In this document: one piece after another, positions 6,693 through 15,308 of the stretch
How positions within the stretch are numbered: position 1 is the first letter of the stretch
Layout: every line of letters begins with the position of its first letter
Assembly (NCBI RefSeq): GCF_018614655.1
Contig: NZ_JAGGOG010000036.1
Location: forward strand, 62,001 to 126,000
Origin: Pseudomonas fluorescens
Lineage (GTDB): Bacteria; Pseudomonadota; Gammaproteobacteria; Pseudomonadales; Pseudomonadaceae
Direction of reading: 5' to 3'
Length of the DNA stretch: 64,000 bases
Position numbers and translations under genes: made by a program
The notes under the pieces: model-generated
Told to the model about the DNA's origin: nothing
What the model saw: only the letters and a program-made list of their open reading frames with translations
The model's database searches: none

Positions 6693-8384
6693 ATGAACAT
6701 TACCCACAAAAACAATCGCCACCCTGCAGACGGTAAAAAACCCATCACCATCTTTGGCCCGGACTTTCCGTTCGCCTTCGATGACTGGATCGAGCACCCC
6801 GTCGGTCTGGGCAGTATCCCCGCCGCCAACCACGGCGCCGAAGTGGCGATCGTTGGCGCCGGGATTGCCGGGCTCGTCGCCGCCTACGAGCTGATGAAGC
6901 TGGGACTGAAACCGGTGGTGTACGAAGCCTCGAAAATGGGCGGACGCCTGCGCTCCCAGGCCTTCGAAGGCGCCGAAGGCATCATCGCGGAACTGGGCGG
7001 CATGCGCTTCCCGGTGTCCTCCACGGCCTTCTACCACTATGTAGACAAGCTTGGTCTTGAGACCAAACCCTTCCCTAACCCGCTGACACCGGCGTCCGGC
7101 AGCACGGTCATCGACCTGGAAGGCCAAACCCATTACGCACAGAAACTTGCCGATCTGCCTGCGCTGTTCCAGGAAGTGGCCGACGCCTGGGCCGATGCCT
7201 TGGAGGCCGGCTCACAGTTCGCCGATATCCAGCAAGCTATCCGCGACCGCGATGTGCCACGCCTGAAAGAATTGTGGAATACGCTGGTACCACTGTGGGA
7301 TGACCGCACCTTCTATGACTTCGTCGCCACCTCCAAGGCCTTTGCCAAGTTGTCGTTCCATCACCGCGAAGTGTTCGGCCAGGTCGGTTTCGGCACCGGC
7401 GGCTGGGACTCGGACTTTCCCAACTCGATGTTGGAAATCTTCCGCGTGGTGATGACCAACTGCGACGATCACCAACATCTGGTGGTCGGTGGCGTGGCAC
7501 AAGTGCCTCTGGGCATCTGGCGTCATGTACCAGAGCGTTGCGCGCACTGGCCGGAAGGTACCAGCCTCAGCTCCCTGCACAACGGTGCGCCACGCACCGG
7601 GGTCAAACGCATCGCTCACGCCGCCGACGGCCGATTCGCCGTCACCGATAACTGGGGCGATACCCGGGAATATGCGGCCGTACTGACTACCTGCCAGAGC
7701 TGGTTGCTGACCACCCAGATCGAGTGCGATGAAACCCTGTTCTCGCAAAAGATGTGGATGGCCCTGGACCGCACCCGCTACATGCAATCGTCGAAAACCT
7801 TCGTCATGGTCGACCGGCCATTCTGGAAGGACAAGGACCCGCAAACCGGTCGCGACCTGATGAGCATGACCCTCACCGACCGCCTGACTCGCGGCACTTA
7901 CTTATTCGACAACGGTGACGACAAACCCGGTGTCATTTGCCTGTCTTACTCCTGGATGAGCGACGCCCTGAAGATGCTGCCGCAGCCCATCGAAAAACGG
8001 GTGAAGCTGGCCCTCGATGCACTGAAGAAGATCTATCCGAAAGTCGATATCTCCGCGCGGATCATCGGCGACCCGATCACCGTCTCCTGGGAAGCCGACC
8101 CGCATTTCCTCGGGGCTTTCAAAGGTGCGTTGCCGGGACACTATCGCTACAACCAGCGTATGTACGCGCACTTCATGCAGAAGGATATGCCCGCCGAACA
8201 ACGCGGGATCTTCATCGCCGGTGACGACGTTTCATGGACCCCGGCGTGGGTCGAAGGCGCGGTACAAACCTCGCTGAACGCGGTGTGGGGCATCATGACC
8301 CACTTCGGCGGCAGCACTCATCCAGAGAACCCGGGGCCGGGTGATGTGTTCGATGAAATCGGGCCGATCGCTCTCGCCGAATAA
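6693..8384 (+). CDS. davB: Lysine 2-monooxygenase (flavin amine oxidase family)
   Basis: 563 aa. DavB converts L-lysine and O2 to 5-aminovaleramide, CO2 and water, the first step of the 5-aminovalerate pathway. The FAD-binding Rossmann motif is VAIVGAGIAGLVAAYELMKL near residue 50, followed by EASKMGGRLRSQ. The C-terminal FAD segment is IFIAGDDVSWTPAWVEGAVQ. Length and opening (NNRHPADGKKPITIFGPDFP) match the P. putida DavB that I recall. Tryptophan 2-monooxygenase (IaaM) is a close relative, but the next gene is a DavA-type amidase, which decides for lysine. ATG at 6693 has AAGG seven bases upstream. davA follows after 11 bases. Confidence 0.93.
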   Translation: MNITHKNNRHPADGKKPITIFGPDFPFAFDDWIEHPVGLGSIPAANHGAEVAIVGAGIAGLVAAYELMKLGLKPVVYEASKMGGRLRSQAFEGAEGIIAELGGMRFPVSSTAFYHYVDKLGLETKPFPNPLTPASGSTVIDLEGQTHYAQKLADLPALFQEVADAWADALEAGSQFADIQQAIRDRDVPRLKELWNTLVPLWDDRTFYDFVATSKAFAKLSFHHREVFGQVGFGTGGWDSDFPNSMLEIFRVVMTNCDDHQHLVVGGVAQVPLGIWRHVPERCAHWPEGTSLSSLHNGAPRTGVKRIAHAADGRFAVTDNWGDTREYAAVLTTCQSWLLTTQIECDETLFSQKMWMALDRTRYMQSSKTFVMVDRPFWKDKDPQTGRDLMSMTLTDRLTRGTYLFDNGDDKPGVICLSYSWMSDALKMLPQPIEKRVKLALDALKKIYPKVDISARIIGDPITVSWEADPHFLGAFKGALPGHYRYNQRMYAHFMQKDMPAEQRGIFIAGDDVSWTPAWVEGAVQTSLNAVWGIMTHFGGSTHPENPGPGDVFDEIGPIALAE

Positions 8385-8395
8385 GGAGTCAAGCC

Positions 8396-9190
8396 ATGCG
8401 TGTCGCCCTGTACCAATGCCCGCCGCTGCCGCTGGATGTGGCCGGTAACCTCAAGCGCCTGCACCAACTGGCTCAAGAGGCGTCCGGTGCTGATGTGCTG
8501 GTGTTGCCGGAAATGTTCCTCACCGGCTACAACATCGGTGCCGAAGCCGTTGGCGCGCTGGCCGAAGCGCAGGATGGGCCATCGGCGCAAGCCATCGCCG
8601 AACTGGCACACAGCGCGAAGCTGGCAATTCTGTACGGCTACCCGGAGCGGGCCGAAGACGGGCAGATCTACAACGCTGTGCAACTGATCGATGCCAATGG
8701 CCAGCGTCTGTGCAACTACCGCAAGACTCATCTGTTTGGTGACCTTGATCATTCGATGTTCAGTGCAGGGGCGGATGATTTTCCGCTGATTGAGCTGAAC
8801 GGCTGGAAGTTGGGGTTTCTGATCTGCTACGACCTGGAGTTCCCGGAAAACACGCGACGCCTGGCCCTGGCCGGTGCCGAACTGATCCTGGTACCCACCG
8901 CCAATATGGTGCCGTTCGACTTTGTCGCCGATGTCACCGTGCGGGCCCGGGCGTTTGAAAACCAGTGCTACGTCGCCTATGCCAATTACTGCGGGCACGA
9001 GGGTGAGATTCAGTACTGCGGGCAAAGCAGCATTGCCGCACCGGATGGCCAGCGGATCGCCCGGGCCGGCCTCGATGAAGCCTTGATCGTCGGCACCCTG
9101 GATCGGCAGACGATGATCAATGCCCGAGCCGCCAACCACTACCTGCAAGACCGTCGCCCCGAGCTTTACAAAGCGCTGCACAAGCCCTGA
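8396..9190 (+). CDS. davA: 5-aminopentanamidase (nitrilase superfamily)
   Basis: 264 aa. It hydrolyses 5-aminovaleramide to 5-aminovalerate and ammonia. The nitrilase triad is visible: Glu in VLPEMFLTGYN (about residue 42), Lys in YRKTHLF (about 111) and Cys in LICYDLEFPENTRR (about 144). The sequence resembles P. putida DavA closely (NYRKTHLFGDLDHSMFS, TVRARAFENQCY). The gene has a GGAG ribosome site and follows davB closely, forming an operon. The next steps (davT, davD) are not in the window. Confidence 0.94.
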   Translation: MRVALYQCPPLPLDVAGNLKRLHQLAQEASGADVLVLPEMFLTGYNIGAEAVGALAEAQDGPSAQAIAELAHSAKLAILYGYPERAEDGQIYNAVQLIDANGQRLCNYRKTHLFGDLDHSMFSAGADDFPLIELNGWKLGFLICYDLEFPENTRRLALAGAELILVPTANMVPFDFVADVTVRARAFENQCYVAYANYCGHEGEIQYCGQSSIAAPDGQRIARAGLDEALIVGTLDRQTMINARAANHYLQDRRPELYKALHKP

Positions 9191-9240
9191 CGGGCCGGGT
9201 TTGCGCTAGCATAGGCACTTCCTACGTTTCGGAAGTGCTC

Positions 9241-11667
9241 ATGCCTGCGGCCCACCCTCATCACCTTCATCTGACCCTGGCCAACGGCTTGCGGGTTTCC
9301 TTGCATCATGCGCCGCGCTTGAAGCGTGGTGCTGCTGTCTTACGGGTGGCGGCTGGCAGCCATGACGTGCCTTCGGCGTGGCCAGGATTGGCGCATTTTC
9401 TTGAGCATCTGTTGTTTCTCGGTACCGAACGCTTTCCCGCAAACGAAGGGCTGATGACCTACGTGCAGCGCCTCGGAGGCCAGGTCAATGCGAGCACTCG
9501 CGAGCGCATCACCGACTTCTTCTTTGAACTGCCCGTGGCGAACGTTGGTGACGCACTGGAGCGTCTGGCGGACATGCTGGCCCATCCGCGCCTGGCGCTG
9601 GAAGATCAACGGCGTGAACGCGAAGTGTTGCACGCGGAGTTCGTGGCCTGGTCCCAGGATGCCAAGGCGCAGCAGCAGATAGCGCTGCTGGAAGGTCTGG
9701 CCGCCGATCATCCAATACGGGCTTTTCATGCGGGCAACCGCGCCAGCCTGCCGGTGGAGCGTGAGGACTTTCAGCAAGCCTTACGGGGTTTCTACGAACG
9801 CTTCTATCAAAGCGGGCAAATGACCTTGAGTCTTGCGGGCCCGCAGCCCTTGGTCGAACTGGAAGCACTGGCGCAACGGTTCAGCGAGGATCTGACGTCA
9901 GGGCCTTTGCGCTCGCAAGAGGCTCCACCGGCATTGATGACCGGCCATGAAGGGCGTTATCAGCACACTGACACAGGCCACCTGCACCACGTCATCACCT
10001 GCGACATCCCTCGCGAGGCGCTGGACTTTCTCTGCACCTGGCTCAACGCTGCGGCCCCCGGAGGGTTACTCGCCGAACTGAGAGCACGACAACTGGCCAC
10101 CGCGCTGCAGGCGAGCGTGCTCTACCACTTTGATGGGCAGGCGGTGCTGGATATCGACTTTACCCTCGGCACACAAAGCGAACCGGCGACGCAAATCGAA
10201 GCGCTTTTGCACGACTGGCTGAGCTTTTTCGCACACGGCGACTGGACTCCACTGCGAGAAGAGTTCGCCCTGTTGGTCGCTCGTCAGCAACAGACTCAAG
10301 GTGCCTTGGCATTGGCCAGGCGCGATAGCGAAGATCTGGAGCCGCAACTGTCCGAACACCACGCCGCAGCCCTCAAAGCCTGGCTGGGCTCGCTGCACCT
10401 GGAGCCTGCCCGGCACAGCTGGAGACTGCCGCCGAATAACCCATTCCTGCGTCCAGCCCCCAAGGAAGAACGAGCCGGGCTGATTCGCGGCCAGACCAGC
10501 GCCCATCGTGGCTTGCGTACCTTTGCCCAGGATCGCTCACGCGGGCGAAAAGATCTGTCAGCACTGACCTTCAGCCCCGCCTTGCCGGATAACACAGGAG
10601 AAGGCGTCCTGTACCTGCGCTGGCGCCTGGATTCAGCGCCACACACAGACCTTTTCCCACGCCTGGAAAGCAGCCTGCAGACACTGCGCGACGATGCTCG
10701 CCAAGCGGGTGTCGACCTGTCCTTCGAGACGCTGGGAAATGACTGGCAGTTAAAAGTGAGCGGCCTGCACGAACCCATGCCGGCGGTGCTGGAACAGCTA
10801 TCGCGCAGCCTGGCTCAACCTGATCAACAGGCCTGGCAAGCAACGCTGCCGACTGCCGAGCCGCTGATCGCGATCCGCCAACTGCTCGCGCTATTGCCGG
10901 GCTTTTGCGCCGACAACCATCCCGTCGCCGCATTGCCCACCGCAAGCCTTGCGGACCTGAAAGACGCCTGGTCAACCGCGCGCTGGTACGGGTTTGCAGC
11001 CGGTTTGCCTACTGCCTACGAGATGGCGATCAAAAGCGTGGCGGGAAGCTTGCCGGGCCAGCCCACACACCGTGTCGATAAAACTGCTTCGGTCAACGGA
11101 CAGTACCGTTGGCACTCGGTCGAGACGGACTCCAGCGAAGCCGCCTTGTTGCTGTTCTGCCCGACCCCGACGCAATCCCTGGCCGACGAAGCCGCCTGGC
11201 GACTGCTGGCGCACCTCGGGCAGGCACCGTTCTATCAGCGGCTGCGGGTCGAGCTGCAATTGGGCTACGCCGTATTCAGCGGTGTCCGACAAATCAACGG
11301 GCAGACCGGCCTACTGTTTGGCGTGCAATCTCCCAGTGCTTCGCTGGAAGAAATACTCGGTCATCTCCAGGCCTTCCTTCAAAGCCTCCCGACGTTGATC
11401 GCTGGATCTGACGAACAGGCAGCCCACACCCTGGCGAACCAGTTCTCTCCAGAGTCGTTACCAACCACCCAGGCCGCCGAGTGGCTGTGGCAGGCCCAAC
11501 TGGCCGGCCATCCGTCGGATTACATGGAGCAGTTACAAAATTTCATCCGCAGCTGCACGCAAGAGAACTTATTGCACGCCGCCAAACAACTGAATCAGGC
11601 CGACGGCGGCTGGCATTGCTTGGCCAGCGGGCCTTGCCCGGGTGAGCCGTGGCAGCCGGTGAAATGA
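9241..11667 (+). CDS. pqqF: PqqF, M16 (pitrilysin) family peptidase of PQQ synthesis
   Basis: 808 aa. The M16 zinc motif HxxEH is seen as HFLEH near residue 53 (WPGLAHFLEHLLFLGTERFP), and the downstream Glu is in REREVLHAEF. The protein spans the several domains of a full-length M16A enzyme, with degenerate C-terminal repeats. PqqF cuts the PqqA peptide to free the fused Glu-Tyr. I take the ATG at 9241 with GGAA upstream. A GTG six bases earlier is possible. The gene lies 160 bases upstream of pqqA in the same direction, the usual P. fluorescens order. Confidence 0.93.
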   Translation: MPAAHPHHLHLTLANGLRVSLHHAPRLKRGAAVLRVAAGSHDVPSAWPGLAHFLEHLLFLGTERFPANEGLMTYVQRLGGQVNASTRERITDFFFELPVANVGDALERLADMLAHPRLALEDQRREREVLHAEFVAWSQDAKAQQQIALLEGLAADHPIRAFHAGNRASLPVEREDFQQALRGFYERFYQSGQMTLSLAGPQPLVELEALAQRFSEDLTSGPLRSQEAPPALMTGHEGRYQHTDTGHLHHVITCDIPREALDFLCTWLNAAAPGGLLAELRARQLATALQASVLYHFDGQAVLDIDFTLGTQSEPATQIEALLHDWLSFFAHGDWTPLREEFALLVARQQQTQGALALARRDSEDLEPQLSEHHAAALKAWLGSLHLEPARHSWRLPPNNPFLRPAPKEERAGLIRGQTSAHRGLRTFAQDRSRGRKDLSALTFSPALPDNTGEGVLYLRWRLDSAPHTDLFPRLESSLQTLRDDARQAGVDLSFETLGNDWQLKVSGLHEPMPAVLEQLSRSLAQPDQQAWQATLPTAEPLIAIRQLLALLPGFCADNHPVAALPTASLADLKDAWSTARWYGFAAGLPTAYEMAIKSVAGSLPGQPTHRVDKTASVNGQYRWHSVETDSSEAALLLFCPTPTQSLADEAAWRLLAHLGQAPFYQRLRVELQLGYAVFSGVRQINGQTGLLFGVQSPSASLEEILGHLQAFLQSLPTLIAGSDEQAAHTLANQFSPESLPTTQAAEWLWQAQLAGHPSDYMEQLQNFIRSCTQENLLHAAKQLNQADGGWHCLASGPCPGEPWQPVK

Positions 11668-11758
11668 TCATTACCAACCTTGCAACGAGCTTTCTTCGCC
11701 AAGCTGAAGCGAGCGCGGTGAAAAATTGAGTAACATAGCTGCCTAAGCATCTGAACAT

Positions 11759-11797
11759 CTCCGACCGGAGGTGGACTATATGTATAGCTAGTAGTAA
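11759..11797 (+). promoter_or_regulatory. pqqA leader: hairpin over a strong ribosome site and a 3-codon ORF with triple stop
   Basis: CTCC-GACC-GGAG (11759-11770) can fold so that the GGAG of a strong ribosome site (GGAGGTGG, 11767-11774) is paired. Eight bases on is ATG-TAT-AGC followed by TAG-TAG-TAA (11780-11797). It ends 29 bases before pqqA. It may be a translated leader or simply a TATA-rich -10 region (TATATG/TATAGC). Transcript mapping would decide. Confidence 0.35.
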
Positions 11798-11826
11798 ACG
11801 TCCCACCCATCCACAGGAGAATTCCC

Positions 11827-11901
11827 ATGACTTGGTCCAAACCTGCTTACACTGATCTGCGTATCGGCTTTGAAGTCACCATGTACTTCGCCAGCCGTTA
11901 A
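11827..11901 (+). CDS. pqqA: PqqA, PQQ precursor peptide
   Basis: 24 aa: MTWSKPAYTDLRIGFEVTMY then FASR. The conserved Glu16 and Tyr20 (E-V-T-M-Y) become the atoms of PQQ after cross-linking by PqqE. Length and sequence are typical for Pseudomonas. GGAGA lies 8 bases upstream of the ATG. A hairpin with U tract follows within 20 bases, so the peptide mRNA should be more abundant than the enzymes' mRNA. Confidence 0.97.
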   Translation: MTWSKPAYTDLRIGFEVTMYFASR

Positions 11902-11920
11902 TTGATTTGTATTGCAACGC

Positions 11921-11947
11921 AACGCCTCGGCTCGCCGGGGCGTTTTT
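11921..11947 (+). terminator. Attenuator hairpin between pqqA and pqqB
   Basis: AACGCCTCGG-CTCG-CCGGGGCGTT followed by a T-rich tract: a ten-pair stem with one wobble. It probably stops most transcripts after pqqA and lets some read through into pqqB-E. Confidence 0.85.
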
Positions 11948-11975
11948 ATTTTGAGTTTTGTGTGATGGAGCGAGC

Positions 11976-12887
11976 ATGTTCGTCCAGATTCTAGGGTCCG
12001 CCGCCGGCGGTGGTTTTCCGCAGTGGAATTGCAATTGCGTGAATTGCGCCGGCTTTCGCGAGGGGACGTTGCGAGCCCAGGCGCGCACGCAGTCTTCCAT
12101 TGCGATCTCCGATGACGGCGTGAACTGGGTGCTGTGCAACGCCTCGCCAGATATTCGCGCCCAGTTGCAGAGTTTTGCCCCGATGCAACCCGGCCGTGCC
12201 CTGCGGGATACCGGCATCAGCGCGATCATCCTGATGGACAGCCAGATCGACCACACCACCGGCCTGTTGAGCCTGCGTGAAGGCTGCCCGCACCAAGTGT
12301 GGTGCACCGACATGGTCCATGAAGACCTGAGCACCGGCTTTCCATTGTTCACCATGCTGACCCACTGGAACGGCGGCCTGGCCTGGAACCGTATCGAACT
12401 GGATGCCAGTTTCACCATCCCCGCCTGCCCCAACCTGCGCTTCACTCCGCTGCCGCTGCGCAGTGCCGCACCGCCCTACTCGCCCCATCGTTTCGACCCG
12501 CACCCGGGCGACAACATCGGCTTGATCGTTGAAGACCTGCGCACCGGTGGCAAGCTGTTTTACGCCCCGGGCCTGGGCAAAGTGGACGCCCCGTTGCTGG
12601 AGATCATGGCCGGCAGCGACTGCCTGCTGGTGGACGGCACGATGTGGGATGACGACGAAATGCAGCGCCGTGGCGTGGGCACCCGCACCGGTCGGGAAAT
12701 GGGCCATCTGGCACAAAACGGCCCCGGCGGCATGCTGGAAGTGCTGGAACAACTGCCCAAGCAACGCAAGGTGCTTATCCACATCAACAACACCAACCCG
12801 ATTCTGGATGAGGACTCGCCCGAGCGAGCCGAATTGGTGCGACGCAATGTGGAAGTGGCGTACGACGGCATGAGCATTGAATTGTAG
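11976..12887 (+). CDS. pqqB: PqqB, PQQ biosynthesis metallo-beta-lactamase-fold protein
   Basis: 303 aa. It opens MFVQILGSAAGGGFPQWNCN with the CNC zinc-site cysteines (CNCVNC), as in Pseudomonas PqqB, and the metallo-beta-lactamase-like segment is SQIDHTTGLLSLREG. It is thought to hydroxylate the Glu-Tyr intermediate. The ATG at 11976 follows GGAG with 5 bases between. pqqC starts 11 bases after its stop. Confidence 0.96.
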   Translation: MFVQILGSAAGGGFPQWNCNCVNCAGFREGTLRAQARTQSSIAISDDGVNWVLCNASPDIRAQLQSFAPMQPGRALRDTGISAIILMDSQIDHTTGLLSLREGCPHQVWCTDMVHEDLSTGFPLFTMLTHWNGGLAWNRIELDASFTIPACPNLRFTPLPLRSAAPPYSPHRFDPHPGDNIGLIVEDLRTGGKLFYAPGLGKVDAPLLEIMAGSDCLLVDGTMWDDDEMQRRGVGTRTGREMGHLAQNGPGGMLEVLEQLPKQRKVLIHINNTNPILDEDSPERAELVRRNVEVAYDGMSIEL

Positions 12888-12898
12888 GAGTGAGCCAA

Positions 12899-13651
12899 AT
12901 GACTGACACACCGCTGACCACCGTCGAGTTTGAACAGGCCCTGAGGGCCAAGGGCGCCTTCTACCATATCCATCACCCCTATCACGTGGCGATGTACGAA
13001 GGCCGGGCCACCCGCGAGCAAATCCAGGGCTGGGTCGCCAATCGCTTTTACTACCAGGTGAACATTCCCCTGAAGGACGCCGCGATCCTGGCCAACTGCC
13101 CGGACCGGGAAATCCGCCGCGAGTGGATCCAGCGCCTGCTCGACCATGACGGAGCCCCCGGCGAAGACGGCGGCATCGAAGCCTGGTTGCGCCTGGGCCA
13201 GGCGGTCGGGCTCGACCCGGATCAACTGCGCTCCCAGGAACTGGTGTTGCCCGGCGTGCGCTTTGCCGTCGATGCCTACGTCAACTTCGCCCGCCGCGCC
13301 AGTTGGCAGGAAGCCGCCAGCAGCTCCCTGACCGAGCTGTTCGCCCCGCAGATCCACCAGTCGCGCCTCGACAGTTGGCCGCAGCATTACCCGTGGATCG
13401 ACCCTGCCGGCTACGAGTATTTCCGCACACGCCTGGGCCAGGCGCGACGGGATGTCGAGCACGGTCTGGCGATCACGCTGCAGCACTACACCACCCGCGC
13501 GGGCCAGGAGCGCATGCTGGAAATTCTCCAGTTCAAACTGGACATCCTTTGGAGCATGCTCGATGCCATGAGCATGGCCTATGAACTGAACCGTCCGCCG
13601 TATCACAGCGTGACCAGCGAGCGGGTCTGGCATAAGGGAATCACTCTATGA
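12899..13651 (+). CDS. pqqC: PqqC, pyrroloquinoline-quinone synthase
   Basis: 250 aa, the family's standard length. PqqC is the cofactor-free oxidase that closes the ring and completes the eight-electron oxidation to PQQ. Features visible: FYHIHHPYHVAMYEGRATRE, RFYYQVNIPLKDAAILANCP, and EHGLAITLQHYTTRAGQERM near the C-terminus, with the active-site His, Tyr and Arg residues of the TenA-like fold. The ATG at 12899 has AGGAG eight bases upstream. The stop overlaps the pqqD start (ATGA). Confidence 0.97.
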   Translation: MTDTPLTTVEFEQALRAKGAFYHIHHPYHVAMYEGRATREQIQGWVANRFYYQVNIPLKDAAILANCPDREIRREWIQRLLDHDGAPGEDGGIEAWLRLGQAVGLDPDQLRSQELVLPGVRFAVDAYVNFARRASWQEAASSSLTELFAPQIHQSRLDSWPQHYPWIDPAGYEYFRTRLGQARRDVEHGLAITLQHYTTRAGQERMLEILQFKLDILWSMLDAMSMAYELNRPPYHSVTSERVWHKGITL

Positions 13652-13923
13652 GTTTCGATCGCAGCAAAAAACCGACCTGGCGCCAGGGCTATCGCTACCA
13701 GTACGAGCCCGCGCAAAAGGGTCATGTGCTGCTGTATCCGGAAGGCATGATCAAGCTCAATGACAGCGCCGCCTTGATCGGTGGTTTGATCGATGGCGAG
13801 CGCGACGTAAGCGCCATCATTGGCGAACTGGAAAAGCAGTTCCCAGGTGTGCCCGAGCTCGGTGGCGACATCGAGCAATTCATGGAGGTCGCCCGTGCAG
13901 AGCACTGGATCACCCTTGCCTGA
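13648..13923 (+). CDS. pqqD: PqqD, PqqA-binding chaperone
   Basis: 91 aa. The small winged-helix (RRE-type) protein binds PqqA and presents it to PqqE. Typical segments are WRQGYRYQYEPAQKGHVLLY and EGMIKLNDSAALIGGLIDGE. The start overlaps the pqqC stop by four bases, and the last 29 bases overlap the pqqE start, which implies translational coupling through the three genes. Confidence 0.96.
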   Translation: MSFDRSKKPTWRQGYRYQYEPAQKGHVLLYPEGMIKLNDSAALIGGLIDGERDVSAIIGELEKQFPGVPELGGDIEQFMEVARAEHWITLA

Positions 13924-15046
13924 AAAGCCTGAAATCGGCCTGCCGCTATGGCTGCTCGCCGAGCTGACCTACCGCTGCCCACTGCAATGCCCGTATTGCT
14001 CCAACCCGTTGGACTTTGCCCAGCAAGGCAAGGAGCTCAGCACCGAACAGTGGATCAAAGTGTTTCGTGAGGCCCGGGAAATGGGCGCCGCGCAACTGGG
14101 GTTTTCCGGCGGTGAACCCCTAGTGCGCCAGGACCTTGCCGAACTGATCGGCGAGGCCCGCAAGCTGGGGTTCTACACCAACCTGATCACCTCCGGCATC
14201 GGCCTGACCGAACAGAAGATCAGCGACTTCAAGAAGGCAGGCCTGGACCATATCCAGATCAGCTTCCAGGCCAGCGACGAACAGGTGAACAACCTGCTGG
14301 CCGGCTCGAAAAAAGCCTTCGCGCAAAAACTGGAAATGGCCCGTGCAGTGAAAGCCCACGGCTATCCGATGGTGCTGAACTTCGTCACCCATCGGCACAA
14401 TATCGACAAGATCGACCGCATCATCGAGCTGTGTATTGCCCTTGAAGCGGACTTTGTCGAACTCGCCACTTGCCAGTTCTACGGCTGGGCGCAGCTCAAT
14501 CGTGTCGGCCTGTTGCCGACCCAGGAACAATTGGTCCGCGCCGAGCGCATCACCAACGAATACCGTGCCAAGCTTGAAGCCGAAGGTCATCCCTGCAAGC
14601 TGATCTTCGTCACCCCGGACTACTACGAGGAACGTCCGAAAGCCTGCATGAATGGCTGGGGCAGCATCTTCCTGACGGTCACGCCGGACGGCACCGCGTT
14701 GCCATGCCACGGCGCCCGCCAGATGCCGGTGCAGTTTCCCAACGTGCGCGATCACAGCATGCAACACATCTGGTACGACTCATTCGGCTTCAACCGCTTT
14801 AGAGGCTATGACTGGATGCCCGAGCCGTGCCGCTCCTGCGACGAGAAGGAAAAGGACTTCGGCGGCTGCCGCTGCCAGGCGTTCATGCTCACCGGGGATG
14901 CCAGCAACGCCGACCCGGTGTGCAGCAAATCCGAACACCACGGCATGATCCTCAAGGCGCGCGAAGAAGCCGAACACGCCACCCAGACCATCGAGCAACT
15001 GGCCTTTCGCAATGAACGCAACTCACGGCTGATCGCAAAAGGCTGA
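13895..15046 (+). CDS. pqqE: PqqE, radical SAM PqqA cross-linking enzyme
   Basis: 383 aa from a GTG at 13895 that lies inside pqqD, with GGAGG six bases upstream. The radical-SAM cluster motif is CPLQCPYC (C-x3-C-x2-C), preceded by LLAELTYR. The SPASM auxiliary cluster cysteines lie in the C-terminal third (CMNGWGSIFLTV, ALPCHGARQMP, CRSCDEKEKDFGGCRCQAF). PqqE joins Glu16 and Tyr20 of PqqA. Longer upstream reading in the same frame is possible but would overlap most of pqqD and lacks support. Confidence 0.96.
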   Translation: MQSTGSPLPEKPEIGLPLWLLAELTYRCPLQCPYCSNPLDFAQQGKELSTEQWIKVFREAREMGAAQLGFSGGEPLVRQDLAELIGEARKLGFYTNLITSGIGLTEQKISDFKKAGLDHIQISFQASDEQVNNLLAGSKKAFAQKLEMARAVKAHGYPMVLNFVTHRHNIDKIDRIIELCIALEADFVELATCQFYGWAQLNRVGLLPTQEQLVRAERITNEYRAKLEAEGHPCKLIFVTPDYYEERPKACMNGWGSIFLTVTPDGTALPCHGARQMPVQFPNVRDHSMQHIWYDSFGFNRFRGYDWMPEPCRSCDEKEKDFGGCRCQAFMLTGDASNADPVCSKSEHHGMILKAREEAEHATQTIEQLAFRNERNSRLIAKG

Positions 15047-15051
15047 ACGCT

Positions 15052-15210
15052 TTAGCGTTTGGCGATGATGTACACCGCGTGCACGATGCCCGGGATATAA
15101 CCGCACAAGGTCAGCAGGATATTCAGCCAGAACGCGCCGCCGAAACCTACTTGCAGGAACACACCCAGGGGAGGCACCAGAATGGCGATGATGATGCGAA
15201 TGATGTCCAC
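15052..15210 (-). CDS. YqaE/Pmp3 family small membrane protein
   Basis: 52 aa from GTG at 15210, with GGAG eight bases upstream. The sequence runs MDIIRIIIAILVPPLGVFLQ, then VGFGGAFWLNILLTLCGYIP and GIVHAVYIIAKR. Two hydrophobic helices joined by a short loop with PPLGV and the LCGYIPGIVHA signature are diagnostic of the Pmp3/UPF0057 family, which affects membrane potential and salt or cold tolerance. Its stop lies only 5 bases beyond the convergent pqqE stop. Confidence 0.9.
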   Translation of the reverse strand: MDIIRIIIAILVPPLGVFLQVGFGGAFWLNILLTLCGYIPGIVHAVYIIAKR

Positions 15211-15308
15211 AGTGTCAGCTCCTTAAAATCGGCTCGTGTAAGCCGTACAGCTAATCGACCTTGGCCATTCGGCAGGGTTCAGTGGAATCTGGCTTGTGGC
15301 CATCTCCG

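Noticed and set aside
6693..8384. Naming the flavin amine oxidase as tryptophan 2-monooxygenase
   Set aside because: The family includes IaaM, but the next gene is a DavA-type aminopentanamidase and no indole-acetamide hydrolase is present.
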